Shown piece by piece: positions 25,968 through 38,458 of a stretch of 64,000 nucleotides of DNA. Both the position numbers and the translations under genes were made by a program. The notes beneath the pieces were generated by a model, which was given only the letters and a program-made list of their open reading frames with translations, was not told where the DNA came from and searched no databases. The stretch is from Actinomyces johnsonii (GTDB lineage Bacteria; Actinomycetota; Actinomycetes; Actinomycetales; Actinomycetaceae), in NCBI RefSeq assembly GCF_006546835.1, contig NZ_VICB01000025.1, positions 34,225 to 98,224 on the forward strand, written 5' to 3'. Every line of letters begins with the position of its first letter. Positions within the stretch are counted from its first letter, which is position 1.

Positions 25968-26145
25968 GGGCCCATCATGCCCACCCACCACCCGTATTGC
26001 ACGAGGGTCCGGGGTTCGAGCAGTGCGGGTCACTCGCTGCCAGAACAACCTGAGATTCGTGCAGTTGCCACAGTGCTCCTAGACCATTCGTCATCGAATC
26101 ATCTGCAGAACATGACTCTCTTGGGGTCAGAATCCATCCGGATCG

Positions 26146-26154
26146 TGCTAGCCT
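26146..26154 (+). promoter_or_regulatory. Extended -10 promoter of tracrRNA
   Basis: TGCTAGCCT (TG-n-TAnnnT) ends 6 bp before 26161, so transcription should begin at about 26161, exactly where complementarity to the CRISPR repeat begins. No good -35 is present, as expected for an extended -10 promoter. Confidence 0.6.
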
Positions 26155-26160
26155 TAGCAG

Positions 26161-26261
26161 GACTGATTCCCAGTAAGCCCCGCCGTGTTTGCGGGGTTGA
26201 ATGCTCCACCGGCTTGCCGGTCCAACTGCCCGATCTCACGTCGAGATCGGGCAGTTCTTTT
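26161..26261 (+). ncRNA. tracrRNA of the type II-C CRISPR system
   Basis: Starts with the anti-repeat GACTGATTCCCAGT (26161-26174), whose first 13 bases pair perfectly (plus a G-U) with the 5' end of the minus-strand CRISPR repeat. Then follow a nexus-like hairpin CCCCGC/GCGGGG (26179-26197), a second hairpin ACCGGC-TT-GCCGGT, and a perfect 14-bp terminator stem (26224-26237 with 26243-26256) followed by CTTTT. About 100 nt, ending about 40 bp before cas9. It pairs with crRNA precursors and loads them into Cas9. Confidence 0.9.
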
Positions 26262-26287
26262 GTCGCATTCTCAAGGCACTCCGGCTG

Positions 26288-26296
26288 TGATATGTA
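26288..26296 (+). promoter_or_regulatory. Putative cas9 promoter giving a leaderless mRNA
   Basis: TGATATGTA resembles the extended -10 boxes in the CRISPR repeat and before tracrRNA. A start 7 bases downstream would coincide with the A of the cas9 ATG at 26303; no Shine-Dalgarno sequence precedes that codon. Confidence 0.4.
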
Positions 26297-26302
26297 TTTC
26301 TC

Positions 26303-29300
26303 ATGTCTGCTCACCACCTTCGCGTGGGGATCGACGTCGGCACCCATTCCGTCGGACTCGCAACGCTGCGGGTTGACGACCAGGGGACCCCCATCGAGCT
26401 CCTCTCAGCACTATCGCTCATCCATGATTCCGGGATCGGCGAGGACGGAAAGAAAACCGCCTCGACTCGCAAGGAGATCTCCGGCGTCGCCCGGCGCACC
26501 CGGCGTCTGCTGCGGCGTCGACGCAAGCGACTCCAGCAGCTCGACAAGGTGCTGCTTGACCTGGGCTTCCCGATTCCGGATCTGGGTGGGCAGACTGACC
26601 CGTACCTGGTATGGAGAGTGCGCGCCCAGCTGGTTGAGGAGACGCTGCCCGAGGAGCTGCGCGGTCCGGCGATCTCCATGGCGGTACGCCATATTGCACG
26701 GCACCGGGGGTGGCGTAACCCGTACTCGAAGGTCGAGTCGCTGTTGTCGCCCGCAGAGGACTCCCCGTTCATGGAGGCGCTACGTGAGCGCATCATGAAG
26801 GGCCCGGGCGTACTTCTCGACGACGACATCACCCCCGGCCAGGCGATGGCCCAGGTGGCACTGACTCAGCGCATCACCATGCGTGGCCCCGACGGCATTC
26901 TCGGCAAGCTGCATCAGAGCGACAACGCCAACGAGATCCGGAAGATCTGCGCCCGCCAGGGCATCTCCCCCGATGTCTGCAAGCAGCTGCTGCGAGCCGT
27001 CTTCAAGGCGGAGTCCCCGAGAGGATCAGCCGTGTCTCTCGTGGCTCCCGACCCGCTTCCCGGTCAGGGCTCCTTCCGGCGCGCACCGAAGTGCGACCCT
27101 GAGTTCCAGCGGTTCCGGATCATCTCCATCGTGGCCAATCTCCGTATCAGCGAGGCCGGAAACAGGGATCGGCCGCTGACGGCTGACGAGCGCCGTCAGG
27201 TCGTCACCTTCCTCCTGGAGGACCCGCGAGAGGACCTGAGCTGGGTTGATGTGGCCGAGAAGCTGGGGATCTCCCGCCAGGCTCTGCGAGGTACTGCGAC
27301 GCTCACCGCGGATGGTGAGCGGTCGGCCGCGCAGCCTCCTGTCAACGTCACCGACCAGATCATGCGCAAGACCAAGATCAGCCTACTGAAGACCTGGTGG
27401 GCGAAGGCCGACGCCGAGAGGCAAGGTGCCATGGTCCGTTACCTCTATGAGGGGCTTGAGGACTCGGAGTGCGCCGAGGTCATCGCCGACCTGCCGGAGG
27501 AGGACCAGGCCAAGCTCGATTCCCTTCACCTCCCAGCCGGCCGTGCGGCATATTCGCGGGAGTCCTTGACAGCCCTCAGCGATCACATGCTGGCGACGAC
27601 AGATGATCTTCATGAGGCGCGTAAGCAGCTCTTCGGCGTCGATGACTCATGGACCCCTCCAGCCGAACCCGTGGGTGCCCCGGTGGGCAACCCGTCAGTC
27701 GATCGGACTCTCAAGGTCGTTGCCCGGTATCTTGCCGCGGTTGAAAATGTGTGGGGCAAGCCCGAAGTCATTCAGGTGGAGCATGTTCGCGATGGATTCG
27801 CCAGCGAGCGTGCGGCGCGGGAACGGGACCGGGCGAACAACCGTCGCTACGAGGTAAACCAACGCGCGATCAAGGACATTCAGCAGTCTTACGGTGTGGA
27901 GGGACATGTACGTCCGGGCGATGTCATGCGCCATCATGCCATCACATTGCAGGACTCTGCCTGCCTGTACTGCGGGGGAACAATCGGCTACCACACCTCT
28001 CAGCTGGATCATATCGTTCCGCAGGCCGGAACGGGATCGAATAACCACCGCGAGAATCTCGTGGCCGTCTGCGAGCGCTGCAACCGTTCGAAGTCGAACA
28101 CCCCGTTCGCAGTGTGGGCGCAAACCTGTGGGATCCCTGATGTAGGGGTGAAGAAAGCCGTTGAGCGAGTGCGCGGGTGGCGCAACCGTCCCGGTGGTAT
28201 GACATCTGGTGAGTTGAAGCGCCTCAAGAAAGAGGTCATCGCCCGTCTTCAGCGTACCCAGGAGGATCCGGAGATCGATGCGCGCAGCATGGAGTCCGTG
28301 GCCTGGATGGCCAACGAGCTCCGCCACCGCATTGCCGCTACCTACCCCGACACTGACGTCATGGTCTACCGCGGCTCCGTCACCGCGGCCGCACGCAAGG
28401 CGACGGGCATCGACTCGCGGATCAATCTGATCGGCGAGAAGGGACGCAAGGATCGCATTGACCGCCGGCACCACGCCGTGGACGCCAGCGTTGTTGCCCT
28501 CATGGAGCGAAGTGTCGCCAAGACCCTGGCAGAACGGTCGAGTCTTCGCTGGGCACAGCGTCTCACGGGACAGGAAGAGACCTGGAAGCAGTACACGGGC
28601 TTGACCGTGGGGGCGCGAGAGCACTTCGAGACATGGCGCAACCACATGCTCCGCCTCACGGAGTTATTCAACGCAAAGCTGACAGCCGATGAGGTTCACG
28701 TCGTCGAGAACCTTCGCCTGCGCCTCGGTAGCGGTAACGCCCATGATGACACGATCCGGAAGTACGCCATTCCTCGGCTGGGCGACGGCTTAACGGCCAA
28801 TCAGGTCGATAGGGCCTGCTCCCCCGCATTGTGGTGTGCGCTTACTCGGGAGAAGGACTTCGACGAGAAGAACGGCCTTCCCGCGAGGGAGGACCGCTTT
28901 ATCAGAGTTCACGGGCAAGAGCTGACCTCCAATGACCATATTCAGATCTTCGCCAAGAAGCCCGGCAATGACGCCAAGGAGAAGCCTTTCGGAGCCATCG
29001 CGGTGCGCGGCGGCTACGCGGAGATCGGGTCAACGATCCACCACGCCCGCATCTACCGCATCGAGGGGAAGAAGCCTGTCTACGCGATGCTCCGCGTCTT
29101 CACTCACGACCTGCTCAGTCAACGACACGACGATCTCTTCTCCGCAGTGGTTCCGCCTCAGTCAATCAGCATGAGGTGCGCGGAGCCGAAGCTTCGCCAG
29201 GCCATCGCTGCGGGCAACGCCACCTATCTGGGATGGGTCGTGGTAGGTGACGAGCTGGAGATCGACATCGACTCCTTCAAAACTGGGCAGATCGCAGATT

Positions 29301-29566
29301 TCCTAAGCGAGTACCCTGGCACAACAAGATGGCGCATTAGAGGGTTCTATAACGACCGACAACTCCGACTACGCCCCGCTTACCTAGCAGCGGAGGGGCT
29401 CATCGACCCCAGCGAGGCAATCAGTAAGACGTTGTCGATTCCCGGGTGGCTTCCAGCGATCAACCAAGTGGCAGCTACTCATCCGCGAGTAATCCGCCGG
29501 GATGCACTCGGCCGTGTTCGCAGCTCCAGCAGATCGGGCCTCCCCACATCGTGGACCATCGAGTGA
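26303..29566 (+). CDS. cas9: Type II-C CRISPR nuclease Cas9
   Basis: 1087 aa, the compact II-C size. RuvC-I VGIDVGTHSVGLATL with catalytic Asp11; arginine-rich bridge helix (RRTRRLLRRRRKRLQQLD, about 54-72); alpha-helical lobe to about 470; RuvC-II VEHVRDG with Glu493; HNH domain with zinc-type cysteines (CLYCGG, CERC) around catalytic His570 in QLDHIVPQAG; RuvC-III HHAVDASVVALM with His724 and Asp727. The C-terminal region (FGAIAVRGGYAEIG, SISMRCAEPKLRQAI, ending LPTSWTIE) is the PAM-reading part. All catalytic residues are present, so it should cut. By recall it is a close relative of Actinomyces naeslundii Cas9. ATG 26303 is the first in-frame start after a stop. Followed 9 bp later by cas1. 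Confidence 0.98.
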   Translation: MSAHHLRVGIDVGTHSVGLATLRVDDQGTPIELLSALSLIHDSGIGEDGKKTASTRKEISGVARRTRRLLRRRRKRLQQLDKVLLDLGFPIPDLGGQTDPYLVWRVRAQLVEETLPEELRGPAISMAVRHIARHRGWRNPYSKVESLLSPAEDSPFMEALRERIMKGPGVLLDDDITPGQAMAQVALTQRITMRGPDGILGKLHQSDNANEIRKICARQGISPDVCKQLLRAVFKAESPRGSAVSLVAPDPLPGQGSFRRAPKCDPEFQRFRIISIVANLRISEAGNRDRPLTADERRQVVTFLLEDPREDLSWVDVAEKLGISRQALRGTATLTADGERSAAQPPVNVTDQIMRKTKISLLKTWWAKADAERQGAMVRYLYEGLEDSECAEVIADLPEEDQAKLDSLHLPAGRAAYSRESLTALSDHMLATTDDLHEARKQLFGVDDSWTPPAEPVGAPVGNPSVDRTLKVVARYLAAVENVWGKPEVIQVEHVRDGFASERAARERDRANNRRYEVNQRAIKDIQQSYGVEGHVRPGDVMRHHAITLQDSACLYCGGTIGYHTSQLDHIVPQAGTGSNNHRENLVAVCERCNRSKSNTPFAVWAQTCGIPDVGVKKAVERVRGWRNRPGGMTSGELKRLKKEVIARLQRTQEDPEIDARSMESVAWMANELRHRIAATYPDTDVMVYRGSVTAAARKATGIDSRINLIGEKGRKDRIDRRHHAVDASVVALMERSVAKTLAERSSLRWAQRLTGQEETWKQYTGLTVGAREHFETWRNHMLRLTELFNAKLTADEVHVVENLRLRLGSGNAHDDTIRKYAIPRLGDGLTANQVDRACSPALWCALTREKDFDEKNGLPAREDRFIRVHGQELTSNDHIQIFAKKPGNDAKEKPFGAIAVRGGYAEIGSTIHHARIYRIEGKKPVYAMLRVFTHDLLSQRHDDLFSAVVPPQSISMRCAEPKLRQAIAAGNATYLGWVVVGDELEIDIDSFKTGQIADFLSEYPGTTRWRIRGFYNDRQLRLRPAYLAAEGLIDPSEAISKTLSIPGWLPAINQVAATHPRVIRRDALGRVRSSSRSGLPTSWTIE

Positions 29567-29575
29567 GGGGCGCCG

Positions 29576-30484
29576 ATGGACACGGCCTGGCGCATCATTG
29601 ACTGCTCGTCGCTGGAGGGGCGCATCACCTCGGATCGTGGGGCGATCTGCGTCCACCAGGACGACGGCGGTGAGCATCGGATCCCGACGGCGGACGTAGC
29701 AGTCGTCCTCATGGGCCCCCACGTGAGCTTCTCGACGGCTGTCGTGCATCGACTACTGGGCGCTGACGTCGTCGTAATGTTCTGCGACTGGCGGGGTGTC
29801 CCCGAGGGCGCCGCCTATCCGTGGCATGAGCATGGTCGCGTTGGGGCCAGACAGCTGGCGCAGTCGCAGCTCTCTGAGCCACGGAGGAAGAATGCGTGGG
29901 GGCGCCTGGTGAGGGCGAAGGTGCTGGGGCAGGCGACTGTCCTGCTCCAGAAGGATCGTCCTGCGGCAGCCCGGCTCAAAGAGATGGCACGTTCGGTGCG
30001 CTCGGGTGACCCGGAGAATGTCGAGGCCCATGCTGCTCGCCTGTACTGGTCCCGCCTGTTCGCCTTCGAGGGTGATTTTCTCCGGCGCCCGGAGGCGGAG
30101 GATCACCGCAACAGCTGCTTGAACTACGGCTATGCGGTCCTGCGCGCTCATGGGATCCGGGCGGTGGTGAGCGCCGGGCTCACCCCGACGCTCGGCCTGT
30201 TCCACCATGGGCGCGGCAATATGTTCAATCTAGTGGATGACATCATCGAGCCCTTCCGTCCGGCAGTGGATGATGCCGTGCTGCATCTGGATCCTGATGC
30301 GAGTCCCGCTGAGCGGCAGGTGAAGCAGGTTCTGGTTGCCTCGGTGCAGCAGCCCTTCCGTGAGGACGGCGCCACGCTCCCGACCGTCTTGGAGGAGCTG
30401 GCTCAGCACTTGGGTCAGTACTGCGAAGGGGACCGAGCCCGTTTGGATGTCCCATCCTGGACCGGTCCGAGGCGCAAGTCCTGA
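29576..30484 (+). CDS. cas1: CRISPR spacer integrase Cas1
   Basis: 302 aa, start ATG 29576, nine bases after the cas9 stop. N-terminal beta domain (WRIIDCSSLEGRITSDRGAI), then the helical catalytic domain with metal ligands expected in NVEAHAARLYWSRLF (Glu), LGLFHHGRGNMFNLVDDIIE (His and acidic residues) and PTLGLF. With Cas2 it forms the complex that inserts new spacers at the array. Overlaps cas2 by one base (TGATG). Confidence 0.97.
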   Translation: MDTAWRIIDCSSLEGRITSDRGAICVHQDDGGEHRIPTADVAVVLMGPHVSFSTAVVHRLLGADVVVMFCDWRGVPEGAAYPWHEHGRVGARQLAQSQLSEPRRKNAWGRLVRAKVLGQATVLLQKDRPAAARLKEMARSVRSGDPENVEAHAARLYWSRLFAFEGDFLRRPEAEDHRNSCLNYGYAVLRAHGIRAVVSAGLTPTLGLFHHGRGNMFNLVDDIIEPFRPAVDDAVLHLDPDASPAERQVKQVLVASVQQPFREDGATLPTVLEELAQHLGQYCEGDRARLDVPSWTGPRRKS

Positions 30485-30804
30485 TGGCGGATGATCCGGT
30501 GTGGTGCGTGGTCATGTTCGATCTGCCGGTGGCGACGAAGAAGCAGCGCAAGGAGGCGACTCGCTTCCGCCATCTTCTCCTGGATGAAGGCTTCTGGATG
30601 GCGCAGTACAGCGTCTATGTCCGCTACTCCCCGACCGTGGCCGGGGAGCCCCGCAGAGCGGGCACGATCCGGAGCAACCTGCCTCGTGGCGGCGAGGTGA
30701 GAATCCTGTATGTCACCGATCGCGAATGGTCGCACGCGCTCTGTTTCCGCAACGAAGAGCCCGTCCAGGCCGAGCCGGAGCCCCAGCAGCTCATGATCTT
30801 CTAA
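30484..30804 (+). CDS. cas2: CRISPR adaptation protein Cas2
   Basis: 106 aa with the ferredoxin-like Cas2 fold: VWCVVMFDLPVATKKQRKEA contains the conserved aspartate after strand 1, followed by FRHLLLDEGFWMAQYSVYVR and ILYVTDREWSHALCF. Start ATG 30484 shares a base with the cas1 stop. It is the last cas gene; the absence of csn2 or cas4 makes this subtype II-C. The array begins 49 bp after its stop. Confidence 0.96.
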   Translation: MADDPVWCVVMFDLPVATKKQRKEATRFRHLLLDEGFWMAQYSVYVRYSPTVAGEPRRAGTIRSNLPRGGEVRILYVTDREWSHALCFRNEEPVQAEPEPQQLMIF

Positions 30805-30830
30805 CCTCTAGCGAGGTGTTTGTGCTGGTC

Positions 30831-30872
30831 AGACCCCCTTGATAGACGTTTTAGAAGTCTATCAAGGGGTCT
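30831..30872. repeat. Inverted half-repeat hairpin at the cas2-side array boundary
   Basis: AGACCCCCTTGATAGAC (30831-30847) is the reverse complement of bases 4-19 of the first CRISPR repeat (30857-30872), with one extra C. The two arms are separated by 9 bases and could form a 16-bp hairpin. It may stop minus-strand crRNA transcription leaving the array, or mark the insertion end for Cas1-Cas2. Confidence 0.7.
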
Positions 30873-32041
30873 GGTGACTGATTCCCAGCAACGGTCACCT
30901 GCTCCATGCGGGCGGCTGAAGTCTATCAAGGGGTCTGGTGACTGATTCCCAGCCACTCCTTGTGGTGGGTGGCCGTCATATGAAGTCTATCAAGGGGTCT
31001 GGTGACTGATTCCCAGCTTCTTGGTGCCTTCAGGGCCTCGATGTCGAAGTCTATCAAGGGGTCTGGTGACTGATTCCCAGCCGCAAAGCCTCGTCCGATG
31101 AAATCGACGGAAGTCTATCAAGGGGTCTGGTGACTGATTCCCAGCGCGGGACCCTCCCGCTGAAACTCCTAACGAAGTCTATCAAGGGGTCTGGTGACTG
31201 ATTCCCAGCAAGGGCGAGATCACCGCCGAGGAGTTCAGAAGTCTATCAAGGGGTCTGGTGACTGATTCCCAGCATGAAGGGCTTGTCGGGCCAGTTGGTC
31301 AGAAGTCTATCAAGGGGTCTGGTGACTGATTCCCAGCTCCATCGTCGTGGGGACCGCCGAGTCCAGAAGTCTATCAAGGGGTCTGGTGACTGATTCCCAG
31401 CAGGCCGAGGAAGAGGGGCTCGTTGTCCTGAAGTCTATCAAGGGGTCTGGTGACTGATTCCCAGCTTATGGGCAGTGACGGCTATGGCTTCTTGAAGTCT
31501 ATCAAGGGGTCTGGTGACTGATTCCCAGCCGCGGCAGGATCGAGAAGCGGACCTCCTGAAGTCTATCAAGGGGTCTGGTGACTGATTCCCAGCAAGAACG
31601 GGGGCTCCAGACGCGTGACGGGAAGTCTATCAAGGGGTCTGGTGACTGATTCCCAGCGCAAGGACGGTGCTGACGTTGACGCCGTGAAGTCTATCAAGGG
31701 GTCTGGTGACTGATTCCCAGCCTCACCAACACCCCCACCGGAAAACGCTGAAGTCTATCAAGGGGTCTGGTGACTGATTCCCAGCTGGGTGATGAACGGG
31801 TCCCGCTTTGTCAGAAGTCTATCAAGGGGTCTGGTGACTGATTCCCAGCCAGGCCGTCGGCTACTGACCAACTCTGTGAAGTCTATCAAGGGGTCTGGTG
31901 ACTGATTCCCAGCATGGTTTCCTTCATGCTCCGATCCTACCGAAGTCTATCAAGGGGTCTGGTGACTGATTCCCAGCAGGTAGTCGCTGGTGTTCATCTC
32001 TGGTTGAAGTCTATCAAGGGGTCTGGTGACTAATTCCCAGT
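30854..32041 (-). CRISPR. CRISPR array, 19 repeats and 18 spacers of 28 nt
   Basis: Nineteen 36-bp repeats (plus strand starts GAAGTCTATCAAGGGGTC, ends GACTGATTCCCAGC) recur every 64 bp from 30854 to 32006 without exception, so all 18 spacers are exactly 28 nt. Repeats 1-18 are identical; repeat 19 (32006-32041) has two changes (GACTAATTCCCAGT). The functional strand is minus: the crRNA repeat then begins GCTGGGAATCAGTC, complementary to the tracrRNA. Each repeat read on that strand ends with the extended -10 box TGATAGACT two bases before the spacer, as in Neisseria type II-C arrays, so each crRNA has its own promoter and would start about 5 nt inside the spacer, leaving a guide of about 23-24 nt. 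Confidence 0.97.
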
Positions 32042-32480
32042 CGTCGGGGAAGGGTTGGATGGGCGATGAACGGCGTCGAACGCGTAGGGCTGCCGTAGGC
32101 ATCGCTGATGGCGTTCCAGCGCATCATCACCCATCCACGAATGACCACAAACCCTCTGAAACCTGCGGATGCGTGAAACTACATCACCAGCTGGCTCGAC
32201 GCCGACCAGACCTGAGTTCCCACGCCGGGCAGCCGTCACCGCGACATCCTCGGCTAGCTCCTCATCGACAGCAACTCCGCGCGCTTCGACAGCCTCCGCT
32301 AGATCAACCCCAACAGCAGATAGTTCCACCGCTGCGCGCTGACTCCGTCGGGGAAGGGCGGTGTGTAGGCAGGTGGAACCCGCCCGCACACCGCCCCCGG
32401 AACACGGATGGGGGCAATGGCGTCACCGTCCGCTTCACCCCGTCTTGCCCCCACCCGTGAGTCAAGCGGCTCGCACAGCC
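32042..32480. other. Gene-free region distal to the CRISPR array
   Basis: 440 bp between the degenerate last repeat and the transporter stop. Short frames exist on both strands but none has a recognisable motif or ribosome site. It contains no further repeat copies and no A/T-rich leader-like stretch. Confidence 0.45.
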
Positions 32481-37207
<4,727 letters not shown>

Positions 37208-37253
37208 TCAGGTGTGGACGGGAACGGGGGACGCGCAGCAGTGCAACGTCTTT

Positions 37254-37269
37254 ATGTTGACGTTAACAT
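37254..37269. promoter_or_regulatory. LacI-type operator, lacZ-proximal
   Basis: ATGTTGACGTTAACAT is a near-perfect palindrome centred on ACGT, as expected for a LacI-family operator with a central CpG. It shares the pattern ATGkTnACGTnAmCAT with the site at 37346. A possible lacZ -10 (TACTAT, minus strand, 37273-37268) overlaps it. Confidence 0.75.
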
Positions 37270-37345
37270 AGTAGACGAGCCCCGCTCTAGTGAGGCAGAT
37301 CTATCAACCCAATCTGGACTCCACCAACCTCTGAGGAGGATCACT

Positions 37346-37361
37346 ATGGTAACGTCACCAT
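37346..37361. promoter_or_regulatory. LacI-type operator, regulator-proximal
   Basis: ATGGTAACGTCACCAT is a palindrome centred on ACGT with the same arms as the lacZ-proximal site, 92 bp away (about nine helical turns). It lies about 85 bp before the regulator start, so autoregulation and looping between the two sites are plausible. Confidence 0.75.
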
Positions 37362-37446
37362 GTCGTCAGGATGCGGGTACTCCTGCCGCCCCTGATAACC
37401 TCATGCCATGCCAGGGCAGCGCCGGGGCGCGGAGGGAGCGCCGTCA

Positions 37447-38433
37447 ATGAGCGATGTGGCTCGCTTGGCCGGCGTCTCAGCCCAGACGGTCTCGCGCGTG
37501 GCGGCGGGATCGGAGCACGTCCGGCCCGATACCCGCGAGCGAGTCCTGCGCGCGATGAACCAACTGGGCTACTCCCCCAACCGCGCAGCCCAGGCCCTGC
37601 GCCGAGGCTCCTTCAAGACGATCGGGGTGCTGACCCAGCAGATCCAACGCACCGGTGAGGCCCTGACCACCGCGGGAGTGCTGGAGGCAGCCACCGCCGT
37701 CGACTACGCCGTCAACCTCGTCCAGGTGGAGCACCCCGCCTCCGACGACCTGCGCGAGGCCGTCTACCGACTCTCCCACCAGGCCATCGATGGGCTTGTC
37801 GTCGTGCAAGCCGGGAGGGCCGGGCGCGAGCAGCTGGTATTGCCGCCCTCGATGCCGGTGGCGGTCTCGGACTCCACGCTCGTGGACTACTACCCCTCGG
37901 CCAGCGCCGACCAGGTCGGCGGGGTGCGCGACGCCGTCGGGCACCTTCTGGGGCTGGGGCACCGCACCGTCTACCACGTGTGCGGGCCCGAGGACTCCCA
38001 GTCCAGCCTCATCCGCAGAGCCACCTGGGCCCGCTGCCTACAGGAGGCGGGGCGGGAGGTTCCCGAGCCGGTACCCGGCGACTGGGAGGCCGCAGCGGGC
38101 TATGAGGCTGGTCTGCGCCTGTCGGCCGACCCGGAGGCCACGGCCGTCTTCTGCGCCAACGACGAGCTGGCCCTGGGCCTCATCCGAGCCATGCACGAGC
38201 AGGGCAGACGCGTGCCGCAGGACGTCTCGGTCGTCGGCTTCGACGGCCTGGCCGTGGGCGAGTACAGCTTCCCGCCGCTGACCACGGTGCGCCAGGATTT
38301 CAAGCGGCACGGCCGAGAGATGGTGGGGCTCGTGCTGGAGCAGGCGGCCTCGGGGGAACTGGAACGCAGCCGCAGCATCATCATCCCCACCGAGCTCATC
38401 GTGCGCGGCTCAACCGCCCCGCCGGCGTCCTGA
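37447..38433 (+). CDS. LacI-family repressor of the beta-galactoside operon
   Basis: 328 aa if started at ATG 37447 (MSDVARLAGVSAQTVSR), behind GGAGGG at 10 bases; an ATG at 37408 would add 13 residues. N-terminal helix-turn-helix DVARLAGVSAQTVSRVAAGS and hinge helix NRAAQALRRGSFKTIGVL. Periplasmic-binding-protein-like core with AVFCANDELALGLIRAMHEQ and DVSVVGFDGLAVGEYSFPPLTTVRQD. It lies divergent from lacZ with two matching operators in between, so it most likely represses lacZ and the transporter until a galactoside binds. Confidence 0.92.
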   Translation: MSDVARLAGVSAQTVSRVAAGSEHVRPDTRERVLRAMNQLGYSPNRAAQALRRGSFKTIGVLTQQIQRTGEALTTAGVLEAATAVDYAVNLVQVEHPASDDLREAVYRLSHQAIDGLVVVQAGRAGREQLVLPPSMPVAVSDSTLVDYYPSASADQVGGVRDAVGHLLGLGHRTVYHVCGPEDSQSSLIRRATWARCLQEAGREVPEPVPGDWEAAAGYEAGLRLSADPEATAVFCANDELALGLIRAMHEQGRRVPQDVSVVGFDGLAVGEYSFPPLTTVRQDFKRHGREMVGLVLEQAASGELERSRSIIIPTELIVRGSTAPPAS

Positions 38434-38458
38434 GTGCGCAGTACGGCGTCGGCCCGGC

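Noticed and set aside
26101..26135. A second, degenerate CRISPR repeat upstream of tracrRNA (CTCTTGGGGTCAGAAT)
   Set aside because: Only a short GGGGTC-like similarity; the rest does not align to the repeat.
24567..26798. 743-codon plus-strand frame crossing the M20 gene, tracrRNA and the start of cas9
   Set aside because: Antisense to the M20 amidohydrolase and out of frame with cas9; no motif or ribosome site.
32030..32389. 119-codon minus-strand frame after the CRISPR array
   Set aside because: Begins inside gene-free sequence and ends within the last repeat; no motif, no ribosome site.
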